The notes: generated by a model not told the origin, from the letters alone. A stretch of 64,000 nt of DNA from Carboxylicivirga sp. M1479 (GCF_007097485.1 NZ_VKDE01000009.1:56524-120523), one strand, 5' to 3'. Counted from the first letter of the stretch, positions 53,564 through 63,688 are shown. Program-made: numbers and translations.

Positions 53564-54550
53564 ATGAAAATAACTGACGATATACTGATACAATACATTA
53601 AAAAGGAGCTTAATGATGAAGAAAGGTTGTTGATTAGTGCTTTGCTTCAGGAAGACGAAGTTCTATTTAATCAGTATCTGCAGCTCAAAGATATTTGGGA
53701 TTACACCGGCATGACAAGCAATATTCATGATTACAAAGTTTCCAAAGAATGGCAAAAGCTATCATCCGGACGTATTTTAACATTGACTAAAGGTGTTGTG
53801 CTTCGGCGAATAGCTACTATTGCCGGAGCTGCAGCCGCTGTTTTCATTGCTTTTCTAATTGGTAACATGTATCACTCTATAAGCAATGTTGGAATGGATT
53901 CTTCAACGGCACATGTTTTTACAGCACCTCCTGGACAAGTTACAAACCTAATTTTGGCCGATGGTTCAACTGTAACGCTTAACGAGGGCTCAAGCTTAAC
54001 AGTTCCTTTGCATTTCGGACAGGAAAATCGCAGTGTGGAGTTGCAAGGGGAAGGTTACTTTAATGTAAGTAAGAATAAAGAGTTAGAGTTTTCTGTTAAA
54101 TCGGGCATGCAAGAGGTAAAGGTTTTGGGTACCATTTTTAATATACGTGCATATGAAAGAGAGGGAAGAATGACAACCACACTTGAAGAGGGATTAGTTA
54201 GGTTGGAGATGAATGGACAGCACATAACACTTAAGCCTGGTATGCAAGTAGTTTGTGATTTAGAAACCAATAGTGTTGAGCAACGCGAAGTAGATGTTAA
54301 TAGTATTAAACAATGGTCTTTAGGTCGATATTTATTTGAAGATGCCGCTTTTGGTGAGATTATTTCGAAACTTGAAAAATGGCATGGTGTTAAAGTAAGG
54401 TGGAATCCTGCTGATTTTAGTGGTGAGCACTTTAATGGAGTATTAAAAAGGTCATCCACGTTAAGCGAAACTTTTGAATTAATAAAAGTGATGATTCCAA
54501 TGGAGTATACAATAGAAGGACAAATAGTAACAATTGAGCGTATGAGATAA
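53564..54550 (+). CDS. FecR-family anti-sigma factor
   Basis: 328 residues, one membrane helix at ~82-102 (RRIATIAGAAAAVFIAFLIGNMY). The cytoplasmic N-terminus (1-80) would hold the sigma factor; the periplasmic FecR domain (TAPPGQVTNLILADGSTVTLNEGSSL, VELQGEGYFNVSK, VKVLGTIFNIRAY, TTTLEEGLVRLE) and a C-terminal DUF4974 domain (FEDAAFGEIISKLEKWHGVKV) sense the SusC STN domain. Upstream of SusC on the same strand. Confidence 0.95.
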   Translation: MKITDDILIQYIKKELNDEERLLISALLQEDEVLFNQYLQLKDIWDYTGMTSNIHDYKVSKEWQKLSSGRILTLTKGVVLRRIATIAGAAAAVFIAFLIGNMYHSISNVGMDSSTAHVFTAPPGQVTNLILADGSTVTLNEGSSLTVPLHFGQENRSVELQGEGYFNVSKNKELEFSVKSGMQEVKVLGTIFNIRAYEREGRMTTTLEEGLVRLEMNGQHITLKPGMQVVCDLETNSVEQREVDVNSIKQWSLGRYLFEDAAFGEIISKLEKWHGVKVRWNPADFSGEHFNGVLKRSSTLSETFELIKVMIPMEYTIEGQIVTIERMR

Positions 54551-54640
54551 ACTAAAAATCGGGACTTGCTACCAACAAATCCCGATTCATTAACGATGTC
54601 TTGCTGGACATCTATACTAGTAATTTAACATTTCAAATTT

Positions 54641-57600
54641 ATGAAAAAAAAGTGGAACTGTTGTTTTCTCTTCAAAGAGAGGGCAACAACTAAAATCGTC
54701 AAGGTTATGAAACTAACCATTGTAATGCTTATCGTTACGTTGATGAATTTATCGGCTAGTTCTTATTCTCAAAATAAGAATGTGTCTTTAAAACTCAAGA
54801 ATGCAACGATTGAAGAAGCTTTAAAAACGATCCAAAACAGTTTAGGGATTGATATTTATTTCCAATCGGAAATGATTCCTCAAGGCAGTACTGTTGATTT
54901 AGAAACTCAGTCGGCAACGGTAGCTGAGGTAATGGATGTTGTATTAAGCAATACCGGATTAACTTACCGTATGATTGATGATAATATCGTAATTGTACCT
55001 AAAAGATCTATCGAAAACGTAACCGCTCAGCAAGAGCAAATAGTTGTAAAAGGTACTATTACAGATGTGAATGGCGAGCCTTTGCCAGGCGTTAACGTTT
55101 TTGAAGAGTCAAACCCTACCAATGGAGTAATAACTGGTATTGATGGAGATTATAACATTAATGTTTCTTCAGTTGATGCCGTATTAACTTTCTCTTTTAT
55201 TGGTTTTGAAGAGCAAAGTATAGTTGTTGCTAACCGCACTAATATTGATGTGGTGTTAGTCGATGAGGTAATGGATTTGAACGAAGTAGTAGTTGTTGGT
55301 TATGGTACACAAAAGAAAGCCAACTTAACAGGGGCTGTATCTGCAGTAAAAGGAGAAGAGTTGGCTAAACGAACGGTAACAGATACCCGTTTAGCACTTC
55401 AAGGTGCCGCTACAGGGGTTACAGTTATTGACCGTGGAGGTGTTCCAGGATCTGAAGATGTAAGCATCAAGATTAGGGGTAATACATCTTTATCAGCAGG
55501 AAGTGATCCATTGGTATTGGTCGATGGTATTGAAATGCCGATAAAAGAAGTAAATCCATCAGATATCGAAAGTGTATCGGTATTGAAAGATGCTGCATCA
55601 AGTTCTATTTATGGTTCCCGTGCAGCCAATGGTGTTATCCTTATTACTACAAAGCGTGGTAAAGAGGGAGATTTTAAGGTAACATACGATGGCCACATGG
55701 GATGGCAAACGCCAGCTACTCTGCCAGAGTCAGTCAGTGCAGCAGATTACCTGATGTTGGTGAATGAAGCAAAAGTAAATGCTGGACTTCAGCCAAAATA
55801 TTCTCAAGATTATATTGATAAAACGGTTTCGGGATCAGATCCTGTCAATTATCCTTATACCAACCTTTTTGAGGAACTATATGAAACGGCACCAATGCAT
55901 AACCATGCTTTACGTGTGAGTGGTGGTACTGAAAAAGCGCGTATCTCTTTGTCGATGAATTACCTCGATCAAGATGGTATGTTGAAAAATATCAATACCA
56001 AGCGTTATGGATTACGTTTAAACACTGACTTTATCGTTAATGATCGTTTGAACATTCGTTCGGATATTAGCTTCAACCGTCGTGACAATAATAAACCAAC
56101 TCGCGTGGATGAAACAATTAGCAATATTGTTGGTACATCTCCAGTTTTCTTGTCTAAGTATCCTAATGGTTTGTATGGTTTAAACAAGGATAACAAGAGT
56201 CCTTTGGCTGCCCTTGAGGTAGGCGGAGATACTGAAGAGGTAAGTGAGTTGTTAAATATGAAAGTTGGCTTTGATTATAAAATAATGAGCGGACTAAAAT
56301 GGACAACAGATTTATCATACAAATCTTTAAGTGATCGTAATCACAGGTTTAAGGCCGAATATCAATTTTATGACCCATTTGATGAAGAGCGTTTAGCTAC
56401 ACAATGGTTCCCAAGCGAACTAATTGATAACCGCTGGATGGAAAAAGAGACAAACTTTCGTTCTTTATTAAACTACAATAAAACAGTTGGTAGTCATGGA
56501 TTTAAAGCGTTAGCGGGTTTCGAAGCCATTGAACATGATGCTTATTTGTTAGAAGGTGCTCGTAAGAATATTTATAGTCCTGATTATGCAGAGCTTAACA
56601 CAGGTGATGCAGAAACGAAAGACAACAGAGGTTATCGTGAAGATTGGGCTTTGGTATCTTATTTCGGTCGTGTAAATTACGATTATAATCAAAAATACTT
56701 GGTAGAGGCTAACTTCCGTTACGATGGTTCTTCGCGTTTTGCTGAGGGTAATAAATGGGGGTTCTTTCCATCATTCTCTGCCGGATGGCGTTTGTCAGAG
56801 GAAGATTTTCTTTCTGGAACCGATTTCCTAGATAATTTAAAACTTCGTGCTTCATGGGGTGAGCTGGGTAATCAGGATATTGGCTATTATAAGTTTACAT
56901 CACCTGTATTCTCAGGTTATGATTATTCATTTAATGATAAGGAAGCAACTGGTTATTCGCAGTGGTACTATGCCAATGAAGATATCAGTTGGGAAACAAC
57001 TCAAATTTTAGATATTGGTTTTGATGTAACCTTGTGGCAAGGTAAATTAGGCGTTGTAGCTGATTGGTTCCAAAAGGATACGCATGATGTGTTAATGACT
57101 CTTCCTATTTCAACCATGGTTGGTTTAGCTCCTGCCGAATCTAACGTAGGTAACATTCGCAATACCGGATGGGAAGTATCTATAACGCACCAAAATCGAA
57201 TTGGTGAATTCAATTATGGTGTAGGATTTAACTTGTCAGACATCAAGAATGAGGTGGTGAGTTTAGCAGGTCAGGAAGCGGTTATTAATGGTTGGAATAT
57301 TCTACAAGAAGGAGAAGCTGTTTGGGCATTATATGGCTATAAATCGGATGGTTTGTTTCAATCACAACAAGAAATTGATAATGCACCACAGCAGCCAAAT
57401 CATGCTGATTTAAAACCTGGAGATATTAAATTAGTGGATACTTCTGGCGATGGAACTATTGATGACGAAGATCGTCAGATTATTGGTTCTGATATTCCTC
57501 GTTATACTTACAGCATCGATTTAAACATGAGCTATAAAGGTTTTGACCTAACAGCTCTTTTCCAAGGAGTGGCTCAAGCCGAAAACTATTTCTATGGTGC

Positions 57601-57970
57601 ACCTAATGAGGGGCCTAATTTTGAGATATTTACCACTACTCGTGCATTAGATCGTTGGACACCAGATAATACAAATGCTACTTTCCCTCGCTTGGAGGAT
57701 GCATCCAACAAAAACAACTATTTGTACAATGATTTCTGGATTCGCGATGCTTCGTATTTCCGTATGAAGAACCTTCAAATTGGCTATTCATTCAATCAAA
57801 GTGTGTTGGAGAAAATCCAAATCGAACGTTTGCGTTTATATGTAGGTGGTACTAACTTATTTACAATTACCGATGTGGAAAGTGGATTGGATCCAGAGAC
57901 TTATGATGGACGCCCTTCTTATTACCCACCAGTATCGACTTATATTGTTGGTATGCAAGTAACATTCTAA
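54641..57970 (+). CDS. SusC/RagA TonB-dependent outer-membrane transporter with STN domain
   Basis: 1109 residues. Imports oligosaccharides across the outer membrane with its SusD lid. Order: N-terminal signal region (a long cytoplasmic lead, then KLTIVMLIVTLMNLSASSYSQ), STN domain (~48-125, LKNATIEEALKTIQNSLGIDIYF), carboxypeptidase-regulatory-like domain (~135-210, VKGTITDVNGEPLPGVNVFE), TonB box/plug (NEVVVVGYGTQKKANLTGAV; IKIRGNTSLSAGSDPLVLVDGIEM; DAASSSIYGSRAANGVILITTK), then the barrel ending YIVGMQVTF. The STN domain means it also signals to FecR. Followed 10 bp later by SusD. Confidence 0.97.
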   Translation: MKKKWNCCFLFKERATTKIVKVMKLTIVMLIVTLMNLSASSYSQNKNVSLKLKNATIEEALKTIQNSLGIDIYFQSEMIPQGSTVDLETQSATVAEVMDVVLSNTGLTYRMIDDNIVIVPKRSIENVTAQQEQIVVKGTITDVNGEPLPGVNVFEESNPTNGVITGIDGDYNINVSSVDAVLTFSFIGFEEQSIVVANRTNIDVVLVDEVMDLNEVVVVGYGTQKKANLTGAVSAVKGEELAKRTVTDTRLALQGAATGVTVIDRGGVPGSEDVSIKIRGNTSLSAGSDPLVLVDGIEMPIKEVNPSDIESVSVLKDAASSSIYGSRAANGVILITTKRGKEGDFKVTYDGHMGWQTPATLPESVSAADYLMLVNEAKVNAGLQPKYSQDYIDKTVSGSDPVNYPYTNLFEELYETAPMHNHALRVSGGTEKARISLSMNYLDQDGMLKNINTKRYGLRLNTDFIVNDRLNIRSDISFNRRDNNKPTRVDETISNIVGTSPVFLSKYPNGLYGLNKDNKSPLAALEVGGDTEEVSELLNMKVGFDYKIMSGLKWTTDLSYKSLSDRNHRFKAEYQFYDPFDEERLATQWFPSELIDNRWMEKETNFRSLLNYNKTVGSHGFKALAGFEAIEHDAYLLEGARKNIYSPDYAELNTGDAETKDNRGYREDWALVSYFGRVNYDYNQKYLVEANFRYDGSSRFAEGNKWGFFPSFSAGWRLSEEDFLSGTDFLDNLKLRASWGELGNQDIGYYKFTSPVFSGYDYSFNDKEATGYSQWYYANEDISWETTQILDIGFDVTLWQGKLGVVADWFQKDTHDVLMTLPISTMVGLAPAESNVGNIRNTGWEVSITHQNRIGEFNYGVGFNLSDIKNEVVSLAGQEAVINGWNILQEGEAVWALYGYKSDGLFQSQQEIDNAPQQPNHADLKPGDIKLVDTSGDGTIDDEDRQIIGSDIPRYTYSIDLNMSYKGFDLTALFQGVAQAENYFYGAPNEGPNFEIFTTTRALDRWTPDNTNATFPRLEDASNKNNYLYNDFWIRDASYFRMKNLQIGYSFNQSVLEKIQIERLRLYVGGTNLFTITDVESGLDPETYDGRPSYYPPVSTYIVGMQVTF

Positions 57971-57980
57971 TGGTCTTAAA

Positions 57981-59672
57981 ATGAGAAAAATGAAAACATT
58001 AAAAATATACTTTATCGCACTGTTAGTCATAATGGGAGCGAGTAATTGTAGCGACGAGTTTCTGGAGAGAACACCAAGTGATCAGATTTCATCAGCTACA
58101 TTTTTCAAGCAACAGAAGGACATAGAGTATGCCCTAAACGCTGTTTACGATCTAATTGGCTTTAACAGTTGGAATCGTTCATATGGAAGTGGAACCGATA
58201 TGTTACGTATAGAAGTACTAACTGATAATGCGGTTGATCATCACTCGTGGAACGCTTGTTACGAATTGGGAAATGGAACGGCCAACTCTTACGATTGGTA
58301 TGTTCAGTACCGTTGGCAAGAGCGTTACCGTGGTATTATGCGTGCTAACCGTTTGTTAGAAGGTGCGCCAAATGTTGAGGATATGGATCTTGATTATCGC
58401 AATCGTTTGGTTGCTGAGGCAACTGTATTAAGGGCTTATTTCTACTTCGATTTGGTGTATCTTTTTGGAGATGTACCTTATTTAACTAGCAGTATTTTGC
58501 CAGATGATTGTGAGCCATTAGTTGACGCCGATGGTAATGTTACTCCTAATCCAAGCTGTAATCGTACCGATAAGGACGTTGTTATGGATGCTTTGATAGC
58601 CGACTTGGAAGCAGTAGTAGCTCATTTGCCAAAGTCGTATGAGCAAGATAATAAAGGTCGTATAACACAGGGTACTGCTCTTACATTGCAAGCGCGTATT
58701 CACCTGTTTCGCGAGGAGTGGACAGAAGCTGCTGCTGCATCTAAAGCGGTAATGGATTTGAATGTGTATTCGATCTATCCTACTTATGCTAATATGTTTG
58801 ATTATCAAGGAGTAGATAACCAAGAAGTTATTTTTGATATTCAGGTAATGGAAGAAGTTAATGAGGGAGAATTCTGGTTGCCAAACTATGGTCCAAACTC
58901 AGTTGGTGGATGGAGTTGTTCTTGTCCTTTACAATCATTAATTGATACCTATGAAACAACGGATGGTAAAACCATAGATGATCCAACATCAATCTACGAT
59001 CCTGCTCAACCATATGCGAATCGCGATCCTCGTTTGCATCATTCTATTTTATACCCTGGTCGTGAATGGCAATGGGGAGTTTACAATTCGATACCAGGTG
59101 CCACCTACCCAGGAGAGGATGTTGTTGCTGGAGATGACTTAACAGATGGAACTGGCGGGCAATGGAACAAGTCGGCTACCGGTTACAACTGGATTAAATA
59201 CATTTCGCAACAAGATGTTGATAACTCAAACTACTGGGATAGCGGTATTCACTTTATTGTTATGCGTTATGCTGAAGTGTTATTGATGTATGCCGAAGCA
59301 AAACTTGAAGCAGGTGATATTGACCAATCGGTATACGATGCCATTAACGAAGTTCGTCAACGTGGTGATGTGAATATGCCAGCTATTACAACAGGTAAAT
59401 CAGTTGATCAATTACGCGAAATCATTCGTCGTGAGCGCCGTGTAGAATTTACATTTGAAGGTATTCGTTTATACGATATTCGTCGTTGGAAAATTGCTGA
59501 AGATGTAATGCCAGGTGAATCGGAAGGTTTAAGCTATACAGATCCTGATACAGGAAATGAAGTGACTTTATCAGGCGGTGTGCGTAATTTCGATCCTGCC
59601 AAACATTATTTATGGCCTATTCCTCAGGCTGAAATTGATGTTTCAGGTTTACCACAGAATCCAAATTGGTAA
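57981..59672 (+). CDS. SusD/RagB glycan-binding lipoprotein
   Basis: 563 residues; lipobox ending C23 (MGASNC), then DEFLERTPSDQISSATFFKQQKDIEYALNAVYD typical of SusD. TPR-like helices carry AEATVLRAYFYFDLVYLFGDVPYLT; the C-terminal part has RYAEVLLMYAEAKLEAGD, IRRERRVEFTFEGIRLYDIRRW and LWPIPQAEID. It caps the SusC barrel and binds the substrate. Two ATGs (57981, 57990) are possible. Confidence 0.97.
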   Translation: MRKMKTLKIYFIALLVIMGASNCSDEFLERTPSDQISSATFFKQQKDIEYALNAVYDLIGFNSWNRSYGSGTDMLRIEVLTDNAVDHHSWNACYELGNGTANSYDWYVQYRWQERYRGIMRANRLLEGAPNVEDMDLDYRNRLVAEATVLRAYFYFDLVYLFGDVPYLTSSILPDDCEPLVDADGNVTPNPSCNRTDKDVVMDALIADLEAVVAHLPKSYEQDNKGRITQGTALTLQARIHLFREEWTEAAAASKAVMDLNVYSIYPTYANMFDYQGVDNQEVIFDIQVMEEVNEGEFWLPNYGPNSVGGWSCSCPLQSLIDTYETTDGKTIDDPTSIYDPAQPYANRDPRLHHSILYPGREWQWGVYNSIPGATYPGEDVVAGDDLTDGTGGQWNKSATGYNWIKYISQQDVDNSNYWDSGIHFIVMRYAEVLLMYAEAKLEAGDIDQSVYDAINEVRQRGDVNMPAITTGKSVDQLREIIRRERRVEFTFEGIRLYDIRRWKIAEDVMPGESEGLSYTDPDTGNEVTLSGGVRNFDPAKHYLWPIPQAEIDVSGLPQNPNW

Positions 59673-59682
59673 TATAATACTT

Positions 59683-59719
59683 AATAAGGGTATCCTGGGG
59701 CAACCTGGGATACCTTATT
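59683..59719 (+). terminator. Terminator after SusD
   Basis: AATAAGG-TATCC pairs with GGATA-CCTTATT (12 bp, one bulged G). No long T-run, so efficiency is uncertain; it separates SusCD from the glycosidases. Confidence 0.6.
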
Positions 59720-59862
59720 CAATCCTTGGTTTATATTATATAGCACGCATAAACTAGTTTCTCGGAAGGAAGACTACTACAACCAAGCGCGATGGCATTC
59801 AAATTAAAGGTCTTCTGTTATTTTTAAAGGCGATGCATTATTGCAACGCATAAAATTAAAGC

Positions 59863-60053
59863 ATGACGCGACCATGTAAATTTGATTATCCAAATTAACC
59901 CACAGGGTGGATGATGATATTTACTTGAGAGTTAAATGTGACAAAAGAACTTAATCATAATCACATGAAACGAGCTATGAGAAATGCTTCTCACGCAGGA
60001 GGATGACAAAATTAGCGAGTTCCATATGGCAAATGAATACAAATTTTAGACCT
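59863..60053 (+). repeat. Dispersed leader element, copy B
   Basis: About 190 bp matching copy A (49058-49267) block by block, with the middle segment replaced (no TCCCGA hairpin). The first sub-repeat is damaged (ATGACGCGACCATG), the second is intact and has the same 38-nt start-to-start spacing as copy A. It ends exactly at the start of the six-hairpin lipoprotein gene. The rest of the 381-bp gap 59673-60053 holds only the SusD terminator. Confidence 0.85.
59965..60006 (+). CDS. Putative 13-residue leader peptide, element copy B
   Basis: ATG 59965 encodes MKRAMRNASHAGG, stop TGA 60004-60006, overlapping ATG 60003 as ATGA with AGGAGG just before. The frame from ATG 60003 (MTKLASSIWQMNTNFRP) runs into the downstream lipoprotein gene, as in copy A. 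Confidence 0.4.
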   Translation: MKRAMRNASHAGG

Positions 60054-61607
60054 ATGAAAAATCTATTGACTTGCCTTTTTTCCTTAATTATTATTGCAGG
60101 CTGCAATAGATCTCAACAAGAGAAGACAATTAAGGATACCTCATTATCCAACATTGAATTATCCATTCAATCTGATAATGCTGTTTTACAAGAAGCATTC
60201 AATTGGGCAGTAAACAAAACTGGTCAATTTGTGATGACCGGTAAAACGGGTTTAGTGAACAAGGATGAGCGCACTCCAAATGGTACAGGTACCGCCAAGT
60301 ATATTCCATCGTACTGGGCCGGTTATTACGATAGAACTGCTTTTTATGGGAGAGATTTCGTTCATCAGGCAGTGGGGGCTCAAATCGTTGGGCAAGGGGC
60401 AGAAAATTACTCCATGTTTAGTACGTTCGCTGCAAATGCTACTGAAGCACGAGATTGGTGGACATTGTGGGCTTTTAATTTTGATGGCACACCTCACCAC
60501 ATCGATTATAGAGGAGATGAAAAGTTTGTTAAGGAAGTACCTGCACAGTTCGAACTTATCGAGAAAGCTTATAAACAATACCTATGGAGTGGTGATGCCC
60601 GTTACATTACCGACTCAATTATGTGGAACTTTTATACCAGAACATTAACCGACTTTGTGAACTTACACGACACAAATAACAATGGTGTAGCCGAAGGTAA
60701 AGGTGGTATTTGGGCTGGTAGCTGCACGTATAACGAGCGTGGGGAATATCCAATTGAGGCTGGAGATGGCATTGCTTGTCAGTATCAAGCAACATTGGCT
60801 TATGCTCATATGCTAAAAGCGCGAGGCGAAAACGAAAAAGCGCAGTCTTGGTATAAAAAAGCAATTGAATTAAAAGACTATTTTAACAATGAGTGGAGTA
60901 TCATTAACGAAGATTCTTCATATGCCCGCGGGATCAATAAAGAAGGCCTTAAATTAATCGGTTTTGGGAAAGAAAACTCTTGGTTTATGCCCTTGAAATT
61001 AATCACAGAGCCAGGTAAGCGAAATGACGATTATTTACAGTTCATTTCAGATAACTTGGGCGAGGGAATTGGTACTACACCAACTGCCCCTAAAAATATA
61101 GAAGCCTACACGTACATACCTGATATGTACTTTCATTACAATTGGAATGATGAGGCTTGGAAGTGGATGAAATATATTTTATCTGTTAAAGACTTGCCTC
61201 ATGAGCGCCCATCTCAGGGGACTAATGGAGATTATCCTGAAATTTCCTATACCATCGTTTCTCAAGTTGTAGAAGGGATGATGGGAATTGAACCAAATGC
61301 CAACACCGGAAACGTCAGCACTGCATCAAGATTACCAAAGGAAATAAATCGAGTTAAAATTAAAAGTGTTCGTTTTGGTGATTATGATATCGATGTAGAA
61401 CATACAGGTCTTCAAAAAACAACCTTAAGCAACAACTCAGCTCAAACCTTGAATTGGGAGGTGTGTTTTTACGGCACATACAATACCTTAATTGTAAACG
61501 GAAAAGAATTGAGCTCCGAACAAAAAACAATTAACGGTGTGATCACAAGCTTTGTCAATGTAAGTGTAGAATCCGGCTTGGCAAAAACAGTAGAAGTAAA
61601 ACTTTAA
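60054..61607 (+). CDS. Six-hairpin glycosidase-like lipoprotein
   Basis: 517 residues from ATG 60054; the start at 60003 would add the 17-residue leader extension and bury the signal peptide. Lipobox: LIIIAGC. The main body (~30-440) is helical with glycosidase-like motifs (IPSYWAGYYDRTAFYGRDFVHQAVGAQ, WWTLWAFNFDG, GGIWAGSCTYNERGEYPIEAGDGIACQYQATLAYAHML), consistent with an (alpha/alpha)6 fold; a small beta domain closes it. Conserved acids E and D in RTAFYGRDF and PIEAGDG could be catalytic. I cannot name the family with confidence. Its place beside SusCD and a GH97 supports action on the imported glycan. Confidence 0.65.
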   Translation: MKNLLTCLFSLIIIAGCNRSQQEKTIKDTSLSNIELSIQSDNAVLQEAFNWAVNKTGQFVMTGKTGLVNKDERTPNGTGTAKYIPSYWAGYYDRTAFYGRDFVHQAVGAQIVGQGAENYSMFSTFAANATEARDWWTLWAFNFDGTPHHIDYRGDEKFVKEVPAQFELIEKAYKQYLWSGDARYITDSIMWNFYTRTLTDFVNLHDTNNNGVAEGKGGIWAGSCTYNERGEYPIEAGDGIACQYQATLAYAHMLKARGENEKAQSWYKKAIELKDYFNNEWSIINEDSSYARGINKEGLKLIGFGKENSWFMPLKLITEPGKRNDDYLQFISDNLGEGIGTTPTAPKNIEAYTYIPDMYFHYNWNDEAWKWMKYILSVKDLPHERPSQGTNGDYPEISYTIVSQVVEGMMGIEPNANTGNVSTASRLPKEINRVKIKSVRFGDYDIDVEHTGLQKTTLSNNSAQTLNWEVCFYGTYNTLIVNGKELSSEQKTINGVITSFVNVSVESGLAKTVEVKL

Positions 61608-61732
61608 TCAAAACTTGATTCTTAGCAGGGTATAAATTGGTCATATTATTCATGGATGTTTCTAACATCGGGAAGATGAGCGAATCCCTAATAGTACTTG
61701 CGAATTCAACTACTAAACCATAAACAAGAGCA

Positions 61733-63688
61733 ATGAACTTTAAAAATATAGCAATACTGCTGGTTCTATTAAGCACAATAGCAGCAAATATCCAAGCAAA
61801 AGTTAGCCAGGTAAGTTCACCTGATAAAAGCATTCAAGTGAATATTAATATAGGTGAAGATATAGCCTATTCGGTCGATTATAAGGGACAGAAGCTCTTA
61901 GCCCCATCAACCATATCCATGGATTTAGGTTTTGGCGATGTGTTGGGCCTTAAGCCAAAACTTACTGGAACTAAAACAAATACAGTTAATGAGATTCTTA
62001 AGCCAGTACTTAGAGAAAAACGCGCAGAGGTAATTAATCATTACAATGAACTTATTTTAAGTTTTAAAGGTGGATATAAATTGGCTTTCCGAGTGTTTAA
62101 TGATGGAATGGCTTATCGATGGATAACCACTCGAAATGGAGATATCACTGTTTATAATGAGGAGGCTAACTTCTCTTTTGCTACTAATCAAATGGTCTAT
62201 TTTCCTGAGACTAAAGGGTATATTACTGCTTTTCAGCATACCTACAAGTACTTGCCTTTAGATAGTATTTCTACTGATAGAATGTGTATTACACCTGCCT
62301 TAGTTGATGTTGAGCAGGGACCAAAAGTAGCCATTACTGAGGCTGATCTAAGAGACTACCCAGGTATGTTTTTGATCGGGAATAGCAATAATACCTTAAC
62401 AGGTAAGTTTGCTCCATACATTCTAAAGGGCGATAGACTTGTTAAGAAAAAGGATATAAAACGAGCAGATTACCTTGCACGAACAAAGGGTACACGCAAA
62501 TTTCCATGGCGCGTGTTAACAATAGTAGATAACGATGGAGACTTGATTAGTACCGAGATTGTTTATCGATTGGGTGAACCTTCTAAAATCAAGGATACCT
62601 CTTGGATTAAATCGGGCAAGATTGCCTGGGATTGGTACAATGCCAATAACATTTACAATGTTGATTTCCGAGCTGGATTAAACTATGATACCTATAAATA
62701 TTACATCGATTTTGCGGCTGATAACAATATTGAATATGTGGTATTGGACGAAGGTTGGTCCGAAACTTATGATATCTGGACGTTGAATGAAGAAATGCAA
62801 ATGGATGAGTTAACAGCTTACGCTATTGAAAAAGGTGTTGGGCTAATCCTTTGGGTTGAGTGGAGCACCTTTGATGCAGATATTGAAGCCCTAACAGATC
62901 AATTTGTTGACTGGGGTGTGGTTGGTATTAAAATGGACTTTATGAACCGTGACGATCAGTACATGGTGAGTTTGTACGAACGAGTGGCAGAAACCTGTGC
63001 ACGTAAAAAGCTAATGGTTGATTTCCACGGTGCTTTCAAGCCTACAGGTATTCGTCGTACCTATCCAAATATAATGACTTACGAAGGTGTGGCAGGTCTT
63101 GAAAACTGCAAGTGGGCCGACTATTCCGATCCTGAGTATGATGTAACCTTTCCATTTATTCGCATGTTAGCTGGTCCGGCTGATTATACGCCAGGCGCCA
63201 TGAATACAGCCCAGAAGAAAAACTTCAAAGCTATTTTTGACCGTCCGATGGGCTTGGGAACAAGAGCTCATCAAATGGCCATGTATGTGGTGTTTGAAAG
63301 CCCTTTGCAAATGCTGGCCGATTCGCCAACAGCGTATATGAAAGAACCTGAATGCATGGCATTTCTTTCCGAAGTGCCAGTAGAGTGGGATGAAACGGTG
63401 GTGTTAGATGCTGAGGTAGGCGAATATATTCTAATCGCACGTAAAAGAGGTAACGATTGGTATTTGGCTGCCATGACGGATTGGAGCAAGCGCGAGCTAA
63501 CTGTTGACCTTTCAAAAATAGCGAATGGAACATTTACTTTGGAAGAATATGTAGATGGCGTTAACGCCGATCGTAATGCCAATGATTACAAGAAAAACAT
63601 CAGAACTATTTCTACAGAGAACAAGATTAATGTGAAGATGGCTCCCGGTGGAGGATGGGTCGCTATTCTTCGAGGCTCGATAAATTAA
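61733..63688 (+). CDS. GH97 glycoside hydrolase, likely retaining alpha-galactosidase type
   Basis: 651 residues; signal peptide 1-22 (ends IQA). N-terminal beta-super-sandwich (25-270), catalytic (beta/alpha)8 barrel (~290-560), C-terminal beta domain. GH97 has inverting alpha-glucosidases (SusB) and retaining alpha-galactosidases; the latter use an Asp nucleophile at a site that SusB lacks. Here D402 in VVGIKMDFMNRDDQ fits the retaining nucleophile and E451 in MTYEGVAGLE the acid/base. LDEGWSETYDIW and MLAGPADYTPGAM are typical. Specificity for alpha-galactose is inferred from this residue pattern. Confidence 0.9.
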   Translation: MNFKNIAILLVLLSTIAANIQAKVSQVSSPDKSIQVNINIGEDIAYSVDYKGQKLLAPSTISMDLGFGDVLGLKPKLTGTKTNTVNEILKPVLREKRAEVINHYNELILSFKGGYKLAFRVFNDGMAYRWITTRNGDITVYNEEANFSFATNQMVYFPETKGYITAFQHTYKYLPLDSISTDRMCITPALVDVEQGPKVAITEADLRDYPGMFLIGNSNNTLTGKFAPYILKGDRLVKKKDIKRADYLARTKGTRKFPWRVLTIVDNDGDLISTEIVYRLGEPSKIKDTSWIKSGKIAWDWYNANNIYNVDFRAGLNYDTYKYYIDFAADNNIEYVVLDEGWSETYDIWTLNEEMQMDELTAYAIEKGVGLILWVEWSTFDADIEALTDQFVDWGVVGIKMDFMNRDDQYMVSLYERVAETCARKKLMVDFHGAFKPTGIRRTYPNIMTYEGVAGLENCKWADYSDPEYDVTFPFIRMLAGPADYTPGAMNTAQKKNFKAIFDRPMGLGTRAHQMAMYVVFESPLQMLADSPTAYMKEPECMAFLSEVPVEWDETVVLDAEVGEYILIARKRGNDWYLAAMTDWSKRELTVDLSKIANGTFTLEEYVDGVNADRNANDYKKNIRTISTENKINVKMAPGGGWVAILRGSIN

